DNA from: Nannocystis bainbridge
GTDB lineage: Bacteria; Myxococcota_A; Polyangia; Nannocystales; Nannocystaceae
NCBI RefSeq assembly: GCF_028368995.1
Contig: NZ_JAQNDL010000001.1
Coordinates: 1,550,001-1,614,000 of the forward strand
Direction of reading: 5' to 3'
Length of the DNA stretch: 64,000 nucleotides
Part shown: piece by piece, positions 26,394-33,750 of the stretch
How the letters are laid out: every line of letters starts with the position of its first letter
Numbering within the stretch: position 1 is the stretch's first letter
Position numbers and translations under genes: made by a program
Notes under the pieces: generated by a model
Databases searched by the model: none
Told to the model about the DNA's origin: nothing
Seen by the model: the letters and a program-made list of their open reading frames with translations, nothing else

Positions 26394-27620
26394 TCACCGC
26401 GGGTCTGCCAGCCCCTCGGTGACGTAGAAGAAGCCGATGCACATCTCGTCGGCGGTGCCGTAGCCCCAGGAGGTCGTCATGGTCCGGCCGGTGGTGTCGT
26501 AGGTGCAGTCGATCTGCAGGGTGTCGCCGGCGCGCACGTGCAGCGGCCGCTCGTAGAACGCGAACTGCTGCCAGTGGAATCGATAGTCGTTCACCTGCGC
26601 CAGGCAGGTGTCGCCGCCGGGGCCGCGGGCGGTGACGCGCAATTGTCGGCCGAGGTCGTGCATGTGCGGCCACACGCCCCACAGCGTGAAGTCCTCGTGA
26701 AGCTCGCGCGTGTCCGACTCGACCACCGCCGGCCGGCCCGGCGGCAGCTCGAGGTAGGCGTCCTCGACCCGCTTGACGGACGCCTCGTGGGCCACGCTGG
26801 CCGCCAACTGCAGGTCGATCGCGGTCTGGTCGGAGCCGGCGCCGTGGACCTGGTTGTAGTGCATCTGCAGCACCGCCTGGCGCCCGGCCGCCATGCGCAG
26901 CCCCGTGCCCTCCGGCAGCCGCCCGCCGGGGTCGCCCGGGCCGGTGCCCACCAGCCAGCGCGACGGCACCAGCGGGTCGCCGAAGCAGGTGTACCCGGGG
27001 CCGGCGTCGGCGGCGTCGAGCGCGGCGGCCTCGGCCTCGTCCTCGGCCGCGTCGAGCGCGTAGAGCGTCAGGTGATGCACCATCGACCGCCGGCCGAGGC
27101 GCACCGCGAAGGCGACCACGAACGCGTCGTGGTCGAGCTGTGGGTCGAGGATGAAGCAGCGGTAGACATCGTCCTCGCCGGGGTCGGGCGTGTACGGCTC
27201 CGGCATCGCCAGGGTCAGGTCGACGCGGTCCAGCTGCCACGCGGGCGCGGGCGCGGGCTCCGGGGCCACGGCTGGGCCCGCGGGCGCCCCCGCCTGGGCC
27301 CACGCGTCCAGGGTGGCGAGGTCGTCGTCGGCCAGCCAGCGCGCGCCGGCGAAGGTGTTGCACGCGCCGCTGTTGTCGAGGTTGAACGGCGGCATGCTGC
27401 GCCCGGCCGTGACCTCCGCGATCGCCCCGGCGTGCGGCGCGACCTCCTCGTAGGTGGTGAGCGGAAACGGCCCGATCCCGCCCTGCTGGTGGCACTCCAC
27501 GCAATGGGCGGCGACGATCGGCGCGACGTCGCGGTGATACGTCGGCCCGCCGGCCGACAACCCGGTCGAGCATTGCACGAGCGCGGCGGACCCGACCGTG
27601 AGCGCCTGGAACAGCTGCAT
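26394..27620 (-). CDS. Exported haem and copper type II ascorbate-dependent monooxygenase-like protein
   Basis: 408 residues from the ATG at 27620; a longer frame upstream is Arg/Gly-rich and has no signal. A hydrophobic leader is followed by a cytochrome c-like segment with CVECH and SMPPFN, then a PHM/DBH-type copper domain with MVHHLTLYAL, LQMHYNQVH, HMHDLGRQL and a late QIDCTYDTTG, giving the His pairs and Met-containing end expected of the two copper sites. Such fusions are known in myxobacteria and planctomycetes with unproven substrates. Probably an envelope oxidoreductase using copper, with the haem as electron relay. Its start-site choice is moderate. Confidence 0.77.
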   Translation of the reverse strand: MQLFQALTVGSAALVQCSTGLSAGGPTYHRDVAPIVAAHCVECHQQGGIGPFPLTTYEEVAPHAGAIAEVTAGRSMPPFNLDNSGACNTFAGARWLADDDLATLDAWAQAGAPAGPAVAPEPAPAPAWQLDRVDLTLAMPEPYTPDPGEDDVYRCFILDPQLDHDAFVVAFAVRLGRRSMVHHLTLYALDAAEDEAEAAALDAADAGPGYTCFGDPLVPSRWLVGTGPGDPGGRLPEGTGLRMAAGRQAVLQMHYNQVHGAGSDQTAIDLQLAASVAHEASVKRVEDAYLELPPGRPAVVESDTRELHEDFTLWGVWPHMHDLGRQLRVTARGPGGDTCLAQVNDYRFHWQQFAFYERPLHVRAGDTLQIDCTYDTTGRTMTTSWGYGTADEMCIGFFYVTEGLADPR

Positions 27621-27898
27621 GCCCGCAAGCAAGCACGGACCGCCCGCGCCGCCCGATGCGACGCGCCAGGACGGGCCCACGTCGCCCACGAGCTCGCCGC
27701 GCCGATCGCCGCCGCGGCTGCGGGGCCGTCGCCGCGCCCGAATCATCGCACTCACGGCTGGCCGCCCGGCGCCGCGACTGCGGCCCGGCCGTCCGTGGCC
27801 GCCTGCCACGATTCCCCGCACCGCACGGCCTCCACCGGATCGACCGCCCGCCCGCTCCCACGATTCACGCCCGCGCCGCGTCGCGGGGCTTCATCGTG

Positions 27899-28243
27899 CT
27901 AGCCGCATCCCCACGCGATCTCGGCGCAGGTCAGCACGCGTCCGTCGCCCTCGGCCTCGCACACCCCGGCGTCCTCGCAGGCGGATGCGCCGTAGCTCGG
28001 ATCGGTCCCGGGCGGCACGCAGCCGCACGTCGCGTCCTCGTCGCACGCAGCAGGCAGCGGCACGCACGTCGAGCAGCGGTCCGAACCGCCGACGATGCAC
28101 AGCTGGGTGGCCGCATCGCAGTGACCGCCGTTGTCGCCGCAGGGGAACGAGCCGTCTTCCCCCGCGGTCACCGAATCCCCGCGGCCCTCCGGGCAGCCGA
28201 CCAGCAACAAACACACCAGCCCTCGCAAGCGAAGCTCGAACAT
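27899..28243 (-). CDS. Small Cys-rich lipoprotein
   Basis: 114 residues. Two adjacent ATG codons at the start (28246 and 28243); the signal reads MFELRLRGLVCLLLVGC with lipobox LVGC. The mature part has about 14 Cys in EGF-like spacing (PCGDNGGHC, LCIVGG, CSTCVPLPAAC, CGCVPPG), implying many disulphides. I recognise no precise family; similar Cys-rich lipoproteins are common in myxobacteria. Expected location is the outer membrane or surface. It lies between the copper-protein gene and the PAS-STAS gene on the same strand, with gaps on both sides. Confidence 0.7.
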   Translation of the reverse strand: MFELRLRGLVCLLLVGCPEGRGDSVTAGEDGSFPCGDNGGHCDAATQLCIVGGSDRCSTCVPLPAACDEDATCGCVPPGTDPSYGASACEDAGVCEAEGDGRVLTCAEIAWGCG

Positions 28244-28410
28244 CATGACAGCGACGATACCCACGAGCCCCCGCCGCGGCAATGCGCCGCCCCCGCGCCC
28301 CTGCCCGGGAGCCGAACCGGACCGGCGTTCGGTGCGGCCCGCCGACCCCGGAGACGCGGTCATGCCCTTTGTGCCACGCGGTAAAGACCCCTCACGCTCC
28401 CACGGCGCCG

Positions 28411-28452
28411 GACATGTCCCTGAGTACAGGACCCAAAGGACAGCCGGTAACT
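28411..28452. repeat. Three-unit 14-nt repeat array behind the PAS-STAS gene
   Basis: Units start at 28411 (GACATGTCC), 28425 (TACAGGACC) and 28439 (GACAGCC), 14 nt apart, 22 bp beyond the stop of the minus-strand PAS-STAS gene. Confidence 0.75.
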
Positions 28453-28474
28453 CGCCAATTTAAAACAAGGGGAT

Positions 28475-29731
28475 TCACTGCCGGAGCGTGCGCAGGCAGT
28501 GCTGCAGCGCGTCGCGCAGCTTGGCGCGGACCACGACGCGGGACAGATCGACGCCGAGGTCGACGATCGTCTGGGCGATCGTCGGGTGGATGCCGGTGAG
28601 GATGCCCTGCGCGCCGAGCAGCGCGATCGCCTCGATCATCTTGATGAGGTGGCTGGCGGTGCCCGTGTCGACCACCTCGACGCCGGTGAGGTCGAGGATG
28701 GCGAAGCGGGCCCGCGTGCGCGTCACCGCCTGCAGCAGCCCGTCCATGATGTCGGCGGTGCGGGCCGTGTCGATGAGGCCGACGATCGGCATCGTCAGGA
28801 TCCCGTCCCACACCTCGATGATCGGCGTCGCCAGCTCGCGGATGACCGCCTGCTGGCGCTCGATGAGCTCGACCCGGCTGCGCGCGTCGAGCTCCGCCCG
28901 CTTCGTCTCGGTGATGTTGAGCGACACCCCGACCAGCCGCGCCCCGCTCGGGTTGTCCGCCACCGGGATGTAATGAGTGTCCCAGTAGAGCCCGTGCAGC
29001 TCGGCCGAGCGGGTGTGCGCCGGCTCGCCCGCGATCGCCCGCGCGATCAGCTCGCCGTTGCCCTGGGCCTTGTAGAGCTCGAAGATGTTCTTGCCGACCA
29101 GGAAATTGCGCGGCACCCCGGCCAGCTCGCTCGCCTTGCCGTCCTGGAACAGGAACTTACCGCGCTCGTCGACCGCCCACAGCGCGACCTCGAGGTTCTC
29201 CTTGATCGCCATCAGCATCGTCGAATCGAGCGCGGTCCGGGCCTGGGCCGCCTCGCGCGCGCTGACGTCGTGGCCGAACAGCCGCAGCCCGCCGCCGCGC
29301 AGCGCCTGCACCCACGCCTCGAGCGACCAGGCGGCGTCCGGCCGGCGGACCTGCCACACCTGGGGGCCCTCGCCGTCGCTCGCCAGCGTCGACCATTGCC
29401 CCTGGTCCAGCGGCAACACCTCGGCCAGCGGCCGGCCCACGGCGTCGTCCGCGGCTGTCCCGAAGACCAGCTCGGCCCGTCGGTTCCAGCCGGTCACCAC
29501 CAGCCCCGCGTCGACCTCGATCACCACCAGCGGCGCCCCATGCAGCTCGTTCCCTGCTTCCACCCGCGGTGGTGTATCCGAGACCGGCGCCGCCGTCTTC
29601 CTTCCCCATTCGCCAGCCTCGCGCCGCCACGCGGCCCAGGGCGCGCCCAGGGGCCACGCAGCCCCTGAAAAGCCGCCCTGCGCGTCTCGCAGGGCGCCGA
29701 TACGTCCTGTCTCCAGGGACACCTCGCGCAT
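28475..29731 (-). CDS. PAS-PAS-STAS signalling protein (RsbR-like)
   Basis: About 418 residues if started at the ATG at 29731; the start is uncertain because a repeat unit lies in the first codons and a GTG further in is possible. PAS 1 (VVIEVDAGLVVTGWNRRAEL) and PAS 2 (ALWAVDERGKFLFQDGKASE to GVSLNITETKRAE) are followed by a linker QQAVIRELATPIIEVWDGIL and a STAS domain (FAILDLTGVEVVDTGTASHL). The linker and STAS layout match stressosome RsbR and related co-antagonists, with a Thr in DTGTAS at the usual phosphosite region. Cytoplasmic. Partners (RsbS, RsbT) are not in the window. Confidence 0.82.
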   Translation of the reverse strand: MREVSLETGRIGALRDAQGGFSGAAWPLGAPWAAWRREAGEWGRKTAAPVSDTPPRVEAGNELHGAPLVVIEVDAGLVVTGWNRRAELVFGTAADDAVGRPLAEVLPLDQGQWSTLASDGEGPQVWQVRRPDAAWSLEAWVQALRGGGLRLFGHDVSAREAAQARTALDSTMLMAIKENLEVALWAVDERGKFLFQDGKASELAGVPRNFLVGKNIFELYKAQGNGELIARAIAGEPAHTRSAELHGLYWDTHYIPVADNPSGARLVGVSLNITETKRAELDARSRVELIERQQAVIRELATPIIEVWDGILTMPIVGLIDTARTADIMDGLLQAVTRTRARFAILDLTGVEVVDTGTASHLIKMIEAIALLGAQGILTGIHPTIAQTIVDLGVDLSRVVVRAKLRDALQHCLRTLRQ

Positions 29732-30016
29732 CGGCCCACGACGGGGAACACCCCACAGCTGCGACCCAGACACCCGGCGGCCCCGCTTGTGTCTCCAGGG
29801 ACAGGCCCGATGTCGCGTCCTGGCCCCGATCTGCGACCTCGGGGCCGAAACAATCGGCCTGTCTCGCAGGACATGTCGCAACAGACAGCTGGTTCCGCCG
29901 CCGCCCGGCTCTCGACCTGCCTCGAAGGACATCATGACATGTCCCGAAGACCATGTAACGAGGCAGCCCGCGACCCGCACGCGATCACCGCCTGTCCCGA
30001 AGGCCATGTCCCTCGC
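29704..30016. repeat. Cluster of 14-nt repeat units between divergent genes
   Basis: Units occur at 29704 and 29718; 29786, 29800 and 29814; 29856, 29870 and 29884 (three perfectly spaced, with GACATGTCG in the middle); 29914 and 29928, then a shift to 29936 and 29950; and 29989 and 30003. This is the densest non-tandem cluster. It spans the start region of the PAS-STAS gene and the upstream region of the helicase gene; no other gene is visible in 29732-30100. Confidence 0.75.
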
Positions 30017-30100
30017 CTCGCTTGACCGCCTCCGCTCACGCCGCCCGCCCCGGCCCGCCTGTGACCGGCGCCCGCCGGTCTGCTAGCCTGCGCCCGCCGC

Positions 30101-32179
30101 ATGGACTGGACCGCCGAACAGACCGCGATCCTCGCCCACCCGCTCGACGCCCACGCGCTCGTGCACGCCGCGCCCGGCGCCGGCAAGACCACCACGCTCG
30201 TCGGGCGCGTCGCCCGCGTCGCCGCCCAGGTCGAGCCCGAGCGCATGCGCGTCGTCATGTTCAACAAAGCCATCCAGGAGACCTTCACGGCCCGCCTCGA
30301 AGCGGCCGGCGTCGTCGGCGTCAAGGTCACCACCTTCGACGCGCTCGGCCTCGAGGTGCTCGGCCGCGCCGACCGTCGCGGCCTGCTCACGCGCCCGCTC
30401 GAGGTCGCGGCCTTCGGCACGATCGAGTGGGCCCGCGCGGTCCACCGCCGGTTCGCCCGCAAGATCGAGTCGGCCGACGACATCGCCGCCGCCGTCGGCT
30501 TCTGGAAGGCCCACCTCGTCACCCCCAACCGCGCCGCCTGCGAGGCCGCGCCAGAGCTCGTCGAGGCTTACCAGGCGCTCGAGGACCTGCGCACCCGCGG
30601 CGGCCAGGCGCTGCAGGTCGATTTCCCCGACATGGTCTACACCGCGGTCGCGGTGCTGCGCCGCTACCCGCGGCTGCTCGGGCCGATCGATCACCTGCTG
30701 GTCGACGAGTTCCAGGACGTGAACCCGGCCCGCGTCGAGCTGCTGCGCCTGCTCATGCACGAGCGCACCACCCTCATGGCCGTGGGCGACGCCGATCAAG
30801 CCATTTATGAGTTCTCGGGCGCGCACCCGCGGTTCTTCCGCGAGTTCGCCAGCACCTTCCCGCACCGCCCGACTCGCACCTATCCGCTGGCACACAGCTT
30901 CCGCTTCGGCGAGACCATCGCCGCCGCCGCGCGGGCCCTCATCGGCCACAACGACGGCCGCTACCCGATCGAGGTCGTCGGCCGCGGCGCCCACCCGGGC
31001 CGGCTCGAGCGCACCGACGACATCCCCGGCACGATCGAGCGCCAGCTCGCCGCGGGCCACCCGGCGCCCGAGCTCGCGGTCCTCTACCGCGGCCGCGTCC
31101 AGGCCACCAGCGTGCTCGCCGAGCTGGCCGCGCGCCGGATCGGCATGGTCACCGACGACCTCGATTACGTCCGCAAGGGCCGCGGCCCCGAGCTCGCGCT
31201 GGCCTACCTCCGCTTCGCCACCAGCGACGCGCCGGTCGGCTTCGACGACGCCTGGCTGGTCGCCTTCGCCCCCGACCGCTACATCCGCAAGGAGGCGTTC
31301 GCCAGCCAGATCCTGCGGCTCGGCAGCAAGGGCCTGCGCGTGGTGCTCGGCAACAAGAAGGCCGCCCGCGAGGTCGACCAGCCGCACGGCGCGATCGAGA
31401 CCATGAGCGCGCTGTCGGACCTGCTCGCGCGCATGGGAAAGTGCCGGACCGCCGGCGCCGCGCTCGACCTGCTGGTCGCCGAGACCGACATCGCCGGCCA
31501 GCTCGCCGGTCGCAAGCGCACCGAGGCCGAGCTCGAGCACGCCGTCGCCGGCTTCGAGGCCGTGCGCACCCTGCTCAAGGGCCTGAAGGTCGCCCCGGCC
31601 GAGGCCACGCGGGCGCTCGCCGAGCTCGACCCGCGCGCCGGCAAGCCGCGCGAGCAGTGCGTGTGGGTGTCGACGATCCACAAGGCCAAGGGCAAGGAGT
31701 GGCGCACCGTCCTGCTGCCGCGCCTGACCGAGGGCCTGTGCCCGGCCGACCGGCAGGACCAGGCCCTCGGCACCGTCGAATCGCCCGCCGGCGTCGACCA
31801 GAGCGACCCGCTCGAGCAGGAGCGGCGGATCTTCTACGTCGGCCTGACGCGCGCCAGCGAATGCGTGTACCTCGAGGTCACGCCGCAGGCCCCGAGCCGG
31901 TTCGTCGCCGAGCTCGGGCTCGCCAAGCCCGCGCTCGTCGCCCCGGCGAGCCGGCCCCGCGTGCGCAAGCCGGCCGCCGCCGCCACCAACACCCGCGCGT
32001 GGAAGCCGATCGAGGACGCCAAGCTGACGGCCACGCGTGACGCCGGCGAGGACCTCGACGAGCTCGCCGAGCAGCTCGGGCGCGGCCGCGAGGCCCTCGA
32101 CGCCCGGCTCGAGATCCTCGACGCCATCCGCCAGCGGACCGAGGCGAGGCGGCGCCGCTTCGAGGAGGAGGAGGAGTGA
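30101..32179 (+). CDS. UvrD/Rep-type superfamily 1 ATP-dependent DNA helicase
   Basis: 692 residues. SF1 motifs in order: Q-type start TAEQTAIL, Walker A APGAGKTTTL (about 24-33), FNKAI (Ia), DEFQDVN (motif II, about 201-207), GDADQAIYEFSGA (III), FRFGETI (IV), STIHKAKGKEW (V), and RRIFYVGLTRA (VI, about 575). The protein is short for UvrD, with reduced 2B insertions. The C-terminal 70 residues (AWKPIEDAKL... then a Glu-run) form a small helical module found in some bacterial helicases. Role: 3'-5' unwinding in repair or recombination. No partner gene is adjacent. Confidence 0.92.
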   Translation: MDWTAEQTAILAHPLDAHALVHAAPGAGKTTTLVGRVARVAAQVEPERMRVVMFNKAIQETFTARLEAAGVVGVKVTTFDALGLEVLGRADRRGLLTRPLEVAAFGTIEWARAVHRRFARKIESADDIAAAVGFWKAHLVTPNRAACEAAPELVEAYQALEDLRTRGGQALQVDFPDMVYTAVAVLRRYPRLLGPIDHLLVDEFQDVNPARVELLRLLMHERTTLMAVGDADQAIYEFSGAHPRFFREFASTFPHRPTRTYPLAHSFRFGETIAAAARALIGHNDGRYPIEVVGRGAHPGRLERTDDIPGTIERQLAAGHPAPELAVLYRGRVQATSVLAELAARRIGMVTDDLDYVRKGRGPELALAYLRFATSDAPVGFDDAWLVAFAPDRYIRKEAFASQILRLGSKGLRVVLGNKKAAREVDQPHGAIETMSALSDLLARMGKCRTAGAALDLLVAETDIAGQLAGRKRTEAELEHAVAGFEAVRTLLKGLKVAPAEATRALAELDPRAGKPREQCVWVSTIHKAKGKEWRTVLLPRLTEGLCPADRQDQALGTVESPAGVDQSDPLEQERRIFYVGLTRASECVYLEVTPQAPSRFVAELGLAKPALVAPASRPRVRKPAAAATNTRAWKPIEDAKLTATRDAGEDLDELAEQLGRGREALDARLEILDAIRQRTEARRRRFEEEEE

Positions 32180-32567
32180 TCCTCGCGCCCCGGGCCGAGC
32201 GCCTCGCCCGCTCGCAGCGACCCACGACCGCGAGTGACACCTGCTGCCACGCGCCGCCCTTCGCCACGCGCACCCGGACGCGGGTCGCCGGCGCGGCCGC
32301 GATCGTCGCTTTCGAGTCGCTGCATTTCGCAGTCACGCCGCCCAGCGTGTAGCTGCCCGGCGCCGCCCTCGGCGACCCGCGGATCACCGCACAAAGGCGC
32401 AGGACCGACCGCCACACCCGCCGCAGGACGGGCTGGCCGGCCGGGGGCGCTGTCGGCCGTTGCCAGGGTGATGGCCGGATGTCACAATACTGCGATCGTC
32501 GTTCGGCGCGGCCCTTCGCGGCGCGCGGCGGTCATCGAATGGCTATTGTCTTGAAGGAGGTGGTGCG
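32180..32567. other. Intergenic region with a protein-like minus-strand frame
   Basis: 388 bp between the helicase gene and the gene at 32568. On the minus strand, 32417 to about 32200 reads GSYTLGGVTAKCSDSKATIA and QQVSLAVVGRCERA, more protein-like than the usual antisense noise, but the frame runs on into the antisense of the helicase and has no ribosome site. It may be a decayed C-terminal fragment. Nothing else is seen, apart from the ribosome site of the next gene. Confidence 0.3.
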
Positions 32568-32903
32568 ATGGCGAAGAAGAAAGATTGTGAATGTCCCGCT
32601 CCGTCGGAGCTGCGCGTCTTCCGGCTCGGCGCCGAGATGGGAGATCACCTGAACTACGTGGTGCCGGCGGGAAAGGTGCTGATCATCAATGCGTGGATGA
32701 CCGGTATCATGAATTCGACCCTCGGCTACAAGATCCTGCGCAACAGCGAGGTCGTGGCGGAGCGTTCGCAGTACACGTCGTCGCAGGAGTCGGTCGCGCA
32801 GGTGTTCCCCACCGGGATCGCGTTCTTCGCGGGGGATACGTTCACCCTCGAGTCGTACTCCAGCAAGCCGACGTTCGCGTACGGGTACGAGCGCGACGCA
32901 TGA
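32568..32903 (+). CDS. Small soluble protein of unknown function with an ideal ribosome-binding site
   Basis: 111 residues behind AAGGAGGTG, the strongest Shine-Dalgarno in the window, spaced 6 nt from the ATG. There is no signal peptide. It begins MAKKKDCECPAP (two Cys) and continues with alternating hydrophobic/polar strands (LNYVVPAGKVLIINAWMTG, FFAGDTFTLESYSS), suggesting a beta-sandwich like jelly-roll coat or adhesin-type domains. It has more AT-ending codons than its neighbours. Family not recognised. The strong site implies high expression. Confidence 0.8.
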   Translation: MAKKKDCECPAPSELRVFRLGAEMGDHLNYVVPAGKVLIINAWMTGIMNSTLGYKILRNSEVVAERSQYTSSQESVAQVFPTGIAFFAGDTFTLESYSSKPTFAYGYERDA

Positions 32904-33750
32904 GGCGGCGATTCATCACAGTACGTGGCGGATGAACGCGAACGCGTCGAGCCGGGCCCGTGCTTGCGGGCCCGCGCTGCTCCGGCCGTCGTGGCTGGTC
33001 GAGGAGCCGTCGCCACGAGCGTCTCCTCGCCACGGCGGAGCTTCGGCGGCGGTGAACGGAGAGTCGCTCGCGCCGAGCCCCGGCTGCGACCCAGGCTCCC
33101 CGCCGAGTGTCCGGGCTCCGCTGGCAGGACAGCGGTCGGGCTACGAACCGGCTGTCGTCGCCGGCCGCCCACGCCCGAGGGCGCTCCCGGCGACTCCGCA
33201 CTGCCACGAACATCCCGCTCGCCCCGGCCGCGACGACCCGCGGCGCGCGGATGAATCGTCTCCGCCCGGGAAATACCCCGAGCGCCGGCATTGGTGAGTC
33301 CCTCGCGTCGCCGTCGGAGAGGGCCGGCGGCCTCGACCATACGCGCAGGAGCGCCGACGTCCGCGCCCAGGCCGACCCTCGCGTAAACCCTCGCGCGACC
33401 CGGCGCTCTCGCGTGAAGGATGCCGGGTCGCGGGATTGTCAAGGGTGAAAAAATATCGAGACCGAAGTTCACGAATCACACAACTACGGTCGCGGCCGCA
33501 CACCGCCGGGTCTGCAGACGAGCGGGATTTTGCGGGCCACACCGCAGCATTGGCGGGACCCCGCCGGGGCCCGCTGCTGGCCCGCCACGCCACGTTCGAG
33601 CGCAAACGACCCGAGGGGGCTACGAACCCCGATATCTTCAATGGAAGGACCGCGACGTTTTTGTCGCGGTGATCGGTGTCACCGGTGCGTGCGATTGTTG
33701 CGGACCGTGCAGCGCCGGCCATCGTAACATCCCCGCGGACGCATTCCCTC
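32904..33750. other. Long gene-free stretch with one strong hairpin
   Basis: About 850 bp. An 8-bp perfect hairpin CGGGCCCG/CGGGCCCG with loop TGCTTG (32953-32974) lies 49 bp past the gene at 32568 and may terminate it. The rest has overlapping frames on both strands rich in Arg, Pro and Ala with no ribosome sites. An AT-rich patch near 33430-33480 and another near 33640-33660 may belong to the promoter of the next lipoprotein gene, but I cannot define boxes. Confidence 0.45.
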
